DNA of 64,000 nt from UBA8079 sp049601915 (GTDB lineage Bacteria > Pseudomonadota > Alphaproteobacteria > UBA6615), in NCBI GenBank assembly GCA_049601915.1, contig JBMYRB010000001.1, positions 744,001 through 808,000 of the forward strand, read 5' to 3'. Position numbers and translations under genes: made by a program. The notes under the pieces were generated by a model that was not told the DNA's origin, made no database searches, and saw nothing but the letters and a program-made list of their open reading frames with translations. Position 1 is the first letter of the stretch; the number at the start of each line of letters is the position of its first letter. This document shows positions 1 through 7,966 of the stretch, in pieces.

Positions 1-2
1 CT

Positions 3-869
3 TCGGCGAATGCAATTTCGCATGCCGGGGCAACGGCATCTTTCGTGGATGTCAGAGAGTCCGACTGGGCCCTTGACCCGACGCTGGTGGCAGAAACACT
101 GGCCGCCGATCCGGCGATCCGTGCCGTGATCGCCGTCGATCCACTCGGCCACACCGCTGACCTTGATGCGTTGGAGGCGGTCTGTGCGTCTCATGGGGTA
201 CCGCTGATCGAGGATGCGGCGGGGGCAATCGGCGCCGGTTACCGCGGCAAGCCGAGCGGCAGCGGCGGTGCTGCCGCGATCTTCTCGTTCAATGGAAACA
301 AGACGGTCACGGCGGGTGGCGGCGGCATGCTGGTCACAGACGACGAGGCGGTGGCCGAGCAGGTGCGTCATATGTCGACCCAGGCGCGCCCTGGTCGTGA
401 CTATGTTCACGACATAATCGGCTTCAACTATCGCATGACCAACATTAACGCCGCGTTGGGGCTTGCCCAGATCGAGCGGATGGATGAGATGGTTGCTGCC
501 CGCCGCGACATCGCCGCGCGCTACGCCGCCGCTTTTGCTGATCTTGCGGCGGTCGCATCGATGCCACGCCCGGAATATTGCGACAGCGTTTGCTGGCTCT
601 ATTCGATCCGGCTGCCGGATGAGAACACGGCGCGGGACCTGGTCGCGGCCTGTGAAGCAGCCGGTATCGAGGCGCGCCTCTTCTGGCGTTCCTTGTCGGC
701 GCAGGCACCCTGGCAGGACACGCCGCGGGCGCTGCGCGGGGTCTCGACGGCCCTGTCGGGCACGGTCGTCTCCCTGCCAAGCTCGTCCTCGTTGCATGAA
801 CAGGACCAGCAGCGCGTGATCGATGCGGTACTGGCCTGGCACGGCAATATGGTTGGAGTCGGAGCATGA
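3..869 (+). CDS. legC: DegT/DnrJ/EryC1 aminotransferase, LegC-like, 5' truncated by window edge
   Basis: This is a PLP-dependent sugar aminotransferase of the DegT family. The frame is already open at position 3, and residues before the first ATG (45) continue the family pattern (SANAISHAGATASFVDV), so the gene starts upstream of the window. The PLP-binding Lys lies in FSFNGNKTVTAGGGG and the substrate loop in FNYRMTNINAALG. It should form the 4-amino group of a nucleotide-linked 4-keto-6-deoxy-HexNAc. Its stop overlaps the next start (ATGA), and acetyltransferase, synthase and epimerase genes follow. That order, with a LegB-like dehydratase at 39.3 kb, favours legionaminic acid over bacillosamine. 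Family assignment is firm; the exact substrate is inferred. Confidence 0.85.
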   Translation, partial: SANAISHAGATASFVDVRESDWALDPTLVAETLAADPAIRAVIAVDPLGHTADLDALEAVCASHGVPLIEDAAGAIGAGYRGKPSGSGGAAAIFSFNGNKTVTAGGGGMLVTDDEAVAEQVRHMSTQARPGRDYVHDIIGFNYRMTNINAALGLAQIERMDEMVAARRDIAARYAAAFADLAAVASMPRPEYCDSVCWLYSIRLPDENTARDLVAACEAAGIEARLFWRSLSAQAPWQDTPRALRGVSTALSGTVVSLPSSSSLHEQDQQRVIDAVLAWHGNMVGVGA

Positions 870-1429
870 ACCTGTTTCTAGTCGGCGCCGGCGGACATGC
901 CCGTCCGGTGACCGAGGCCGCCATGGACAACGGGCACGCGGTGGTTGCCTGCGCCGCCATGGACAAGCCCGATTGGCTTGATATTCCGGTGTTGGGCGAT
1001 GACGATCCGTTGCCCGCTGCCGCATCGGGTTTCGTGATGGGGCTTGGTGGCGCCGATCCTGGTGCTTTGCGCCGACGCCACGAACTGTTCGCGCGCTACG
1101 CAATACGATCTGTAACGCCGATTGCGCTCGTCCATAGCCGTGCCTTCGTCGCTGCGGATGTAAGCGTCGCTGACGGCGCCATCGTGCTGGCCGGTGCCGT
1201 GGTCAATGCGGGGGCGCAGATTTCCGAGGCCGTGATCGTCAACACCGGCGCGATTGTTGAGCATGACGCGGTCATCGAAGCGGGTGCTCATATTGCACCG
1301 GGTGCGATTATTCTCGGGTCCGTTCATATCGGCAGCTGCGCGATGGTGGGCGCCGGTGCCGTTGTGCTGCCCGGTGCCACCGTGCCCGCCGACGCGTTGG
1401 TGCCGTCATTGACGCGTTATCACCATTGA
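866..1429 (+). CDS. NeuD/PglD-type sugar acetyltransferase (LegH candidate)
   Basis: The 187-residue protein has an N-terminal PglD/NeuD-type Rossmann-like segment (MNLFLVGAGGHARPV) and a C-terminal left-handed beta-helix of hexapeptide repeats (for example GAQISEAVIVNTGA and GAHIAPGAIILGS). Such enzymes transfer acetyl from acetyl-CoA to the 4-amino group made by the preceding aminotransferase, giving the diacetamido sugar. ATG 866 overlaps the legC stop by four bases, so the two are probably translationally coupled. NeuD homologues can also O-acetylate nonulosonates, and that alternative cannot be excluded from sequence. Confidence 0.8.
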   Translation: MNLFLVGAGGHARPVTEAAMDNGHAVVACAAMDKPDWLDIPVLGDDDPLPAAASGFVMGLGGADPGALRRRHELFARYAIRSVTPIALVHSRAFVAADVSVADGAIVLAGAVVNAGAQISEAVIVNTGAIVEHDAVIEAGAHIAPGAIILGSVHIGSCAMVGAGAVVLPGATVPADALVPSLTRYHH

Positions 1430-1439
1430 AGCCGACGCT

Positions 1440-2462
1440 TTGACCGCACCGATTTTCATAGCCGAAGCAGGGGTCAACCATAATGGCGAGCTTTCGCGTG
1501 CGCTGGAGATGGTGTCCGTGGCTGCCGAAGTTGGCGCCGACTATGTGAAGTTCCAGGCCTTTTCGACCGATTCACTGGTCGCGCGCGATGCGCGCACCGC
1601 GTCGTACCAGCAAACGAATACCGGTGAATCCAGCCAGGACGCGCTGCTGCGTGAACTCGAACTGTCGCTCGATGATTTTGTAACGATCGCGGCGGCATGC
1701 CGCGCGGCTAAGATCGGCTTCATGGCTTCGGTGTTCGATCTGGCGCAACTCGATGCGCTGATCGAGCTTGGTATGGACAGGCTCAAGATCGCCTCGGGCG
1801 AAATGACCAACGCGCCGGCGCTGGTCCGGTTTGCCGAGCGCGGGTTGCCGGTCATCCTGTCGACCGGCATGGCCACCCTTGCCGAGGTCGACGACGCCGT
1901 CGCGGCGCTCCGCCGGCATGGCTGCGACGACATCACGATTCTGCATTGCACATCGCTCTATCCCGCGCCCCCCGAAAGCCTCAACCTCACGGCCATCGCC
2001 ACCATGAAACAACATTTCGGTTTGCCAGTCGGCTATTCCGACCATAGTCTTGGCGACCATGTCGCGATCGCTGCCGTGGCGCTCGGTGCGACGATGATCG
2101 AGAAGCATTTTACGCTCGATCGCGCTCTGCCGGGGCCGGATCACCGCGCTTCGCTTGAGCCCGACGAACTGCGTGCGTTGATTGCGCGTTTGCGAGATGT
2201 TGAGGTCTCGCTTGGCGACGGGACGAAACGACCAACAGCCGACGAGATCGAGATCGCCCGCCTGGTGCGTCGTTCATGGCATATGCGCCACGCGCTGCCG
2301 GCGGGCAGCGTGCTCGGGGCAGACGATGTTGTCTTGAAGCGCCCGGCCGATGGCCTGCCACCCTCGCGTTCGCCTGTCGGGTGCCTGCTGAACCGAGCAC
2401 TCGAAGCCGACGCGCCCTTGTCCGACGGCGACCTCACACAAGAATCGGCAGTATCCGAATGA
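1440..2462 (+). CDS. legI: NeuB-family nonulosonic acid synthase (legionaminate synthase candidate)
   Basis: This enzyme condenses a 2-epimerised N-acetyl sugar with phosphoenolpyruvate to form a nine-carbon acid. The TIM barrel carries family signatures FIAEAGVNHNGEL, DYVKFQAF, LKIASGEM and EKHFTLDRALPGPDH. A C-terminal SAF (antifreeze-like) segment follows from about residue 275 (AGSVLGADDVVLKRPADG). The 340-residue length is normal. The start is TTG at 1440, 11 bp after the previous stop; no ATG or GTG fits the conserved N-terminus better. LegB, LegC and LegG homologues nearby suggest a legionaminate rather than Neu5Ac product. It is distinct from PseI at 25.4 kb. Confidence 0.85.
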   Translation: MTAPIFIAEAGVNHNGELSRALEMVSVAAEVGADYVKFQAFSTDSLVARDARTASYQQTNTGESSQDALLRELELSLDDFVTIAAACRAAKIGFMASVFDLAQLDALIELGMDRLKIASGEMTNAPALVRFAERGLPVILSTGMATLAEVDDAVAALRRHGCDDITILHCTSLYPAPPESLNLTAIATMKQHFGLPVGYSDHSLGDHVAIAAVALGATMIEKHFTLDRALPGPDHRASLEPDELRALIARLRDVEVSLGDGTKRPTADEIEIARLVRRSWHMRHALPAGSVLGADDVVLKRPADGLPPSRSPVGCLLNRALEADAPLSDGDLTQESAVSE

Positions 2463-3598
2463 CGCGTATCCTCTCCGTTTCCGCCGGCCGGTCTGATGTT
2501 GGAATCCTGGCGCCGATCTGGCAGTCCCTTGCCGGGCGACCGGGGGTCGAGCTTCATGTCCTCCTGACGGGCATGCATCTCGCGCCGGGCGCGGCGGCCG
2601 CCGAAGGCATGCCCGCCGCCGCGACGGTGCATGTTGCCGGTGCCGATATGGGGGGCGGCGAAGCGGCGGCTGCCGCCGAAGCCATGGCCTTGATCAGCAA
2701 GGCGACCGGTGACGTGATCGAGCAGACGGCACCCGATGCTATGCTCGTCGTGGGCGATCGCCTGGACATGCTCCCCGCCGCACTGGCCAGCCTGCCGTTT
2801 AACCTGCCGCTCATTCATGTGCATGGTGGCGAGATCACGGACGGCGCTGTCGACGATCGTATCCGTCATGCGCTCAGCAAACTTTCGCATTTGCACTGCG
2901 TGTCGTCCCAACATGCGCGAACGATTCTCTGTCAGATGGGCGAGGAAGACTGGCGCATCAACGTGACCGGCTCACCGACCCTAGATACGTTGCTTGCGGC
3001 GCCCGAGGTTGATGCATCTTCTTTTGCCCGTGCGGTCGGGTTGCCGTATGCCGACGGCGACGACGGTGGATTCCGACTCGTCACGGTGCACCCCGAGACC
3101 AATTCAACCGATCCGTCGGCGCCGATGCGCAACGTGCTCAAGGCGTTGCGCGCGCATCCGGGCCGCGTTCTGTTCACGGCACCGAACAGCGATCCCGGCG
3201 GGGCACAGTTGCGACGTGAGGTGGACGCCTATTGTGCCACCGAACCGGGGGCCTGCTTCGTCGATACCCTTGGCCCAGGCAAGTATGCATCCGCGCTGCG
3301 CCACGCTACGTTGATGCTGGGCAATTCGTCGTCCGGGATCATCGAGGCCGGCCTCTTTGGCTTGCCGGCAATCAATGTCGGAGATCGACAGGCCGGCCGC
3401 TTGCGCGGCGACAATGTGACCGACGTTCCCAATGATGCGGGCGCGATTGCGGCCGCGCTCAATCGGATCGAGAGCGCGCCTGCCCGCCTCGCGGGCAGTT
3501 CGCCCTATGGCGATGGTGCATCGGGGCCGCGCATCGCGGACATCCTCGCGAACCTGCCCGACCCGGAACAGTTACTCTACGGGGTGGTTCCGGATTGA
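2459..3598 (+). CDS. legG: NeuC/LegG-type UDP-sugar 2-epimerase (hydrolysing)
   Basis: This is a hydrolysing 2-epimerase with a GT-B-like fold. It releases the nucleotide and inverts C2 to give the free 6-deoxy-mannosamine-type substrate for the synthase encoded just upstream. Diagnostic segments are VVGDRLDMLPAAL, HVHGGEITDGAVDD, RHALSKLSHLHCVS and LGNSSSGIIEAGLFG. The open frame extends upstream to 2276 but the conserved N-terminus (MTRILSVSAGRSDVG) begins at ATG 2459, which overlaps the legI stop as ATGA. The product is 379 residues. Sequence cannot separate an ordinary UDP-GlcNAc epimerase from LegG; pathway context favours LegG. Confidence 0.85.
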   Translation: MTRILSVSAGRSDVGILAPIWQSLAGRPGVELHVLLTGMHLAPGAAAAEGMPAAATVHVAGADMGGGEAAAAAEAMALISKATGDVIEQTAPDAMLVVGDRLDMLPAALASLPFNLPLIHVHGGEITDGAVDDRIRHALSKLSHLHCVSSQHARTILCQMGEEDWRINVTGSPTLDTLLAAPEVDASSFARAVGLPYADGDDGGFRLVTVHPETNSTDPSAPMRNVLKALRAHPGRVLFTAPNSDPGGAQLRREVDAYCATEPGACFVDTLGPGKYASALRHATLMLGNSSSGIIEAGLFGLPAINVGDRQAGRLRGDNVTDVPNDAGAIAAALNRIESAPARLAGSSPYGDGASGPRIADILANLPDPEQLLYGVVPD

Positions 3599-3661
3599 TG
3601 TCCCGTTTCGCTTTCGTGACCGGTCAGTCGCCTCTGGCGATGTCAGCTGCCGCAGGCGCCC

Positions 3662-4894
3662 GTGAGTGATTCTGAGCTCTCGCAATTTCTGCTGTCTGTC
3701 GCGCTGCTGCTTTGCGCGGCGCTGGCGGGCGGGCATCTGTTCTCGCGTTTCGGGATGCCGCGCGTTGTCGGCGAGATCTGCGGCGGCCTCTTCCTGGGAC
3801 CTTCGGTCCTCGGGTTAGTCGCGCCGAGCCTGCACGCATGGTTGTTTCAGGGTTTCGCGGAACAGGCGGTGGTACTGTCGGTTTTTTATTGGCTCGGCAT
3901 GATCATGCTGATGTTCACGGCCGGCTTCAGCATTACGCCCAAGCTGGGTCCGCGCGATCGCGTGCTCGTACTTGCGCTCGTCGCCGGCGGTCTCGGGCCG
4001 CCCTTTATCGCAGGCTGGCTAGCGGCCCCCTGGCTGAGCAATTCCGCGGCGGCGGACCCGCTGGCCTTTACGCTGGTTGTGGCGATCGCGACGTCGGTGA
4101 CGTCGATCCCCGTGATTTCGCGAATATTCATCGACCTCAACATGATGGACAGCAATTTCGCCAAGCTGACGCTGGTCGCGGCCGCGGCGCAGGATCTCGT
4201 GCTCTGGGTGATGCTTGCCATGGCCACGGCGATCCAGCAGGAAGCCGATGTCGCGGTCGCCGATATCGGCGGTGTCGTGGGCGCGACGCTGGTCTTTGCC
4301 GTCGCTTCCATCCTGTTTCTGCCGGCCCTGCTGCGCTCGGTCGGGCGGGCGACAATCAGCGATGCCAGCGAGCCGATGCTCATGAGCTATCTGTTGCTGT
4401 TCTGTCTTGGTTTGGTCGCCATCGCCAGTCTGTTCGAGATCAATCTCGTGTTCGGCGCCTTGCTCGCCGGGTTGGTAATCGGCCGTTTCCAGAGCGCGCA
4501 GCTTGCCGCCACCCGGCGGCGGATTTCCGACTTGGCGCTGTGGTTCTTTGTGCCGATCTATTTCGCGCTGGTCGGTTTGAAGCTCGATCTGCCCGGCGAC
4601 TTTCCGCTGATGCCGGTTGTTGGCTTCATCGTGTTGTCGTCGTTGGTCAAGATATTGAGTGTCGCGCTGGCGGCCCGGTTGGCGCGCGCATCGGCGTCGC
4701 GCGCGTTTGATTTCGGGATCACCATGAATGCGCGCGGCGGCCCGGGGATCGTGCTGGCGAGCGTCGCGCATGCGACCGGTATTATCGACGATTCATTGTT
4801 CGTCGCCTTCGTGCTGGCGTCGATTGTCACATCGCTGGCGACGGGAAGCTGGCTGCGCTGGCGCCTGTCGCGTAATGCCGCTTTCGCTGTTTGA
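3662..4894 (+). CDS. CPA2-type cation:proton antiporter
   Basis: The 410-residue polytopic membrane protein matches the Na+/H+ exchanger (Kef/CPA2) family. It has about 12 hydrophobic segments, an early motif GMPRVVGEICGGLFLGPSVLG, and a late segment NARGGPGIVLASVAHATGI near the end. There is no C-terminal TrkA/RCK regulatory domain. Start is GTG 3662; the 63-bp gap after legG contains a 23-codon frame. It heads the sulfate-activation cassette (APS kinase, ATP sulfurylase), so it may help supply or balance ions there, but that is inference. The family call is secure; the ion is unknown. Confidence 0.85.
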   Translation: MSDSELSQFLLSVALLLCAALAGGHLFSRFGMPRVVGEICGGLFLGPSVLGLVAPSLHAWLFQGFAEQAVVLSVFYWLGMIMLMFTAGFSITPKLGPRDRVLVLALVAGGLGPPFIAGWLAAPWLSNSAAADPLAFTLVVAIATSVTSIPVISRIFIDLNMMDSNFAKLTLVAAAAQDLVLWVMLAMATAIQQEADVAVADIGGVVGATLVFAVASILFLPALLRSVGRATISDASEPMLMSYLLLFCLGLVAIASLFEINLVFGALLAGLVIGRFQSAQLAATRRRISDLALWFFVPIYFALVGLKLDLPGDFPLMPVVGFIVLSSLVKILSVALAARLARASASRAFDFGITMNARGGPGIVLASVAHATGIIDDSLFVAFVLASIVTSLATGSWLRWRLSRNAAFAV

Positions 4895-4918
4895 TTGGAG
4901 CTGACGGGAGCGTCGAGG

Positions 4919-5455
4919 ATGGTTATTTGGCTTACAGGTCTGTCGGGCGCCGGCAAGACAACGATCGCCGAGGCGATGTTTGGAACGCTGAAACCACATA
5001 TTCCAGAGCTCGTGCTGGTCGACGGTGATGTCATTCGCGAGCTGTTCGGGGCCAGCCTTGGCTATGAGGAGCCGGCACGCCAGGAGCAGATCGGTCGCAT
5101 TCAACGGCTGTCGGGCTGGCTCGCACGTCAGGGGCAGACCGTCGTGGTCGCCGCGCTTTACGCCCACCCGGATCTGCTGGCGTGGAATCGCGACAACCTG
5201 CCGGGATATTTCGAAGTCTATGTTGATGCTCCGATGGATTTGTTGCGGGAACGGGATTCGAAAGGACTTTATGCGGGCGCCGATAGCGGCCGGACACCCA
5301 ACGTCGTCGGTGTCGATATCCCGTGGCATGCGCCACAACAGCCCGACATGGTGATCGATGCCGCGCGTGTCGAGCTGCCGCTGGATATCGCGATGCGGAT
5401 CATCCTCCAGATACCCGACCTTGCCGGCGCGCTCGATCTGGAGGCCGCCCAGTGA
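4919..5455 (+). CDS. cysC: Adenylyl-sulfate (APS) kinase
   Basis: This enzyme phosphorylates adenosine 5'-phosphosulfate to PAPS, the sulfuryl donor. The P-loop GLSGAGKT spans residues 7-14, followed by LVDGDVIRELFG. The lid segment is RERDSKGLYAGAD, where CysC usually has RDPKGLY. Length (178 residues) is typical. A longer frame starts at TTG 4895, but ATG 4919 has a purine-rich GGGAG upstream and places the P-loop at the normal distance. It overlaps the downstream ATP sulfurylase gene (GTGA). The pairing with a stand-alone ATP sulfurylase inside a glycan operon suggests PAPS for glycan sulfation, but no clear sulfotransferase gene was found. Confidence 0.85.
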   Translation: MVIWLTGLSGAGKTTIAEAMFGTLKPHIPELVLVDGDVIRELFGASLGYEEPARQEQIGRIQRLSGWLARQGQTVVVAALYAHPDLLAWNRDNLPGYFEVYVDAPMDLLRERDSKGLYAGADSGRTPNVVGVDIPWHAPQQPDMVIDAARVELPLDIAMRIILQIPDLAGALDLEAAQ

Positions 5456-6528
5456 CCGGCCGCACCCAGCTGGAGCTCGACCGTAACCAGTATCTCGAGC
5501 TCGAGAAAATCGGCCTCGGCGCCTTTGCTCCGCTCGACGGTTTCATGGATGAGGCCATGTTTCGCAGCGTTGTCGAGACGATGCGATTGCCATCCGGCGC
5601 GGTGTTCCCGTTGCCGGTCGTCCTCGATGTCAGCGAGGTGGACGCCGAACGCCTAAAGGCCGGCGCGGGTGTCGACCTGACCTATGACGGTGACATCGTC
5701 GGTGAGCTCGACCCAGCTGATTTCTACGACTGCGACCGGCCGACCGCGGCACGCCTGATCTATGGCACCGACGACGACAGCCATCCCGGCGTGGCTTTCT
5801 TCTATAGCCAGAAGCCGGTCTTCGTCGGGGGCAATGTGCGTCTTCTTAAGCGTGCCCAGTTCGATATTTCGGCGGACGAGCTGACCCCGGATGAAACACG
5901 GGCGATATTCGCCGCGCGCGGCTGGCAACGCGTCGTCGGCTTCCAGACACGTAACGTGCCGCATCGTGCGCACGAGTATCTACAGCGCGTCGCCCTGGAG
6001 CATGCCGACGGCTTGTTCGTGCAGCCGCTGGTCGGCCACAAGCGCGGCGGCGACTACACACCACAGGTCGTCATGGAGGGTTATCGCGCTCTCGTCGGCC
6101 GCTTCTTGCCGGACGACAAGGTCGTACTCGGTATCCTGTCTACCGTGATGCGCTATGCCGGGCCACGCGAAGCAGTGTTCCATGCGTTGATACGACAAAA
6201 CTATGGCTGCACGCATTTCATTGTCGGGCGCGACCATGCCGGGGTCGGCGACTGGTATGGCCGGTATGAAGCGCACGAACTGACGCGCCGCTTCGATGGC
6301 GATCTCGGCATCGAGATCATGCGGCTGCACGGGCCTTATTATTGCGCGGTGTGCGATGGCATCGTCACCGAGCAAACCTGCCCGCACCAGGGCAGCGACG
6401 TGGCGCATGAAATTAGCGGTACCGACATGCGTCGTGTTCTGGTGGATGGCCAACAACCCGACAGCCGTTATATGCGGCCCGAGATCGTTGCGGCGATTGA
6501 CGGCCTTCCCTTGTTTGTCGAGGACTGA
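5452..6528 (+). CDS. sat: ATP sulfurylase (sulfate adenylyltransferase, monomeric Sat type)
   Basis: This enzyme converts ATP and sulfate to APS and pyrophosphate. It is the stand-alone Sat family, unrelated to the CysDN enzyme also encoded in this window. Catalytic motifs are FQTRNVPHRAHEYLQ (QxRN and HxxH), VGRDHAGVGDWYG and ISGTDMRRVL. A CAVC...C..H cluster (CAVCDGIVTEQTCPH) matches the zinc site of some bacterial Sat proteins. The product is 358 residues from GTG 5452, which overlaps the APS kinase stop. An upstream in-frame ATG at 5323 lies inside cysC and is unlikely. Family assignment is strong; a role in surface glycan sulfation is inferred from location. Confidence 0.88.
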   Translation: MTGRTQLELDRNQYLELEKIGLGAFAPLDGFMDEAMFRSVVETMRLPSGAVFPLPVVLDVSEVDAERLKAGAGVDLTYDGDIVGELDPADFYDCDRPTAARLIYGTDDDSHPGVAFFYSQKPVFVGGNVRLLKRAQFDISADELTPDETRAIFAARGWQRVVGFQTRNVPHRAHEYLQRVALEHADGLFVQPLVGHKRGGDYTPQVVMEGYRALVGRFLPDDKVVLGILSTVMRYAGPREAVFHALIRQNYGCTHFIVGRDHAGVGDWYGRYEAHELTRRFDGDLGIEIMRLHGPYYCAVCDGIVTEQTCPHQGSDVAHEISGTDMRRVLVDGQQPDSRYMRPEIVAAIDGLPLFVED

Positions 6529-6532
6529 CCTC

Positions 6533-7966
6533 ATGAATCGAACCCGTATCGTATGCACGATCGGCCCGCGCAGCCTGCCGGAGCCGGCGCTGCTTGCATT
6601 GCGAGATGCCGGCATGAATGTGGCGCGGCTGAACGGCTCGCATGCGGACCTTGACTGGCACAGGAACGCGATCGCGGAAGTGCGCCGGGTGCTGCCGGAT
6701 GTGCCGATCCTGCTCGACATCCCGGGCCGGAAGATTCGCACCACCCAACTTGCCCACGAACCGAGCTTCGAATTGGGCGGCGAGATTATTCTGACGACCG
6801 AACCGGATCACGACGGCAGCGCCAAGGTGCCTGTCAACTATCCCGATTTGCATACTGACCTTGAGTCCGGACATATCGTGCTGGCCGATGACGGCACGCT
6901 CCGGTTCACGGTGCTCCGGGTCGAAGGGCGCGACATCGTTTGCCGTGCGGAGACCGTCGGCCAGCTGCGCAGTCGCAAGGGCATAAACGTGCCCTTCGTC
7001 AAATTGAACACCCCGTCGGTTACGCCGCGTGACGAAGCAATGATCGCCTTCGCACGCGAGACGGGTGTCGATTTTATTGGCCTGAGTTTCGTCGAATCGG
7101 CGGACCAGATACGCCAGTTCCGTGATCTGATCGGCGAGACTTCGCCGCGGATCGTCGCCAAGGTCGAGAACCAAGGCGGCATGGACAATGTCCACGAAAT
7201 CGCCGAGGTCGCCGATGCCATCATGGTTGACCGCGGCGATCTCTCCGTGGAAACCAGCCTGCATGACGTGGCGTTGCGCCAAAAGCAGATTATCGAAGCA
7301 GCACGCCGGCACGGTCGGCCGGTGATCATCGCGACCGAGATGCTGCACACCATGATTCAGAACTCATTCCCGACGAAGGCCGAGGTCAGCGACATCTCCA
7401 ACGCGGTGCTCGACGGCTGCGCGGCCACGATGCTCTCGGGCGAAACCGCCATCGGAGAGTTCCCCGAGGAATCGGTCCAGCTGATGCGCGAGGTTTCCGA
7501 GGCGTCGGAATCCCATGCGCAGAATCTTCTCGACGCCGAAGCGCCCGACATCGGGGACACGGTCCCCGAGGTGATGTCGCGCGTTATCCCGATGATGTGT
7601 CGTGCCCTGTCGATTACCAGGATCGTGGCGATTACGCGCTCGGGATTCGCGGCACGCATGATCGCCGCCGGGCGGCCAAGTCAGCCGATAATAGCGGTGA
7701 GCGACGATGCCGCCGCGGCGCGCAGCTTCAACCTGATCGCCGGTACGCTCGGCGTGCACAGCAGTGTGCCGTTCCCGAAGTCGAGCATGGACCATTTCGG
7801 CCTGGTGCTGGAGATGCTGTGGCAACGCGGCCTCCTCGAAGAGGCGGACCTCGTGCTGACGACGGGCGTGACCTATCCCTATCCCGGCAATCGCATGAAC
7901 AGCCTGCAGGTCAACCGGATTTCCGAACTGGTTGCCAGCCTGGGCTGGGAGCGCGCGGCGCAATGA
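6533..7966 (+). CDS. Pyruvate kinase-family protein with atypical active-site motifs
   Basis: The 477-residue protein aligns along the pyruvate kinase fold: RIVCTIGP and VARLNGSH near the N-terminus, IVAKVENQGGMDN in the barrel, IIATEMLHTMIQ, SDISNAVLDG and MLSGETAIGEFP. Key positions differ from the usual enzyme. The DTKGPEIRT segment reads LDIPGRKIRT (residues 61-70), so the acidic residue typical of K+-dependent enzymes is Lys67. The RGDLG loop reads MVDRGDLSVE. ATG 6533 lies four bases after sat, and the stop overlaps the next gene (ATGA). It may recycle ADP from PAPS synthesis using PEP, or act on another substrate. It is unlikely to be the only housekeeping pyruvate kinase. Confidence 0.75.
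   Translation: MNRTRIVCTIGPRSLPEPALLALRDAGMNVARLNGSHADLDWHRNAIAEVRRVLPDVPILLDIPGRKIRTTQLAHEPSFELGGEIILTTEPDHDGSAKVPVNYPDLHTDLESGHIVLADDGTLRFTVLRVEGRDIVCRAETVGQLRSRKGINVPFVKLNTPSVTPRDEAMIAFARETGVDFIGLSFVESADQIRQFRDLIGETSPRIVAKVENQGGMDNVHEIAEVADAIMVDRGDLSVETSLHDVALRQKQIIEAARRHGRPVIIATEMLHTMIQNSFPTKAEVSDISNAVLDGCAATMLSGETAIGEFPEESVQLMREVSEASESHAQNLLDAEAPDIGDTVPEVMSRVIPMMCRALSITRIVAITRSGFAARMIAAGRPSQPIIAVSDDAAAARSFNLIAGTLGVHSSVPFPKSSMDHFGLVLEMLWQRGLLEEADLVLTTGVTYPYPGNRMNSLQVNRISELVASLGWERAAQ

Noticed and set aside
445..966. Long open frames antisense to legC and many other genes
   Set aside because: They lie opposite strongly conserved coding sequence, have low-complexity Arg/Pro/Ala-rich translations, and arise from high GC codon bias.
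2276..2458. Longer upstream start for the 2-epimerase
   Set aside because: The extra 61 residues overlap legI and do not resemble the family; the conserved N-terminus begins at ATG 2459.
6533..7966. Treating this gene as the housekeeping pyruvate kinase
   Set aside because: Active-site differences and its tight coupling to sulfate-activation genes argue for a specialised role; a genome-wide check is needed to be certain.
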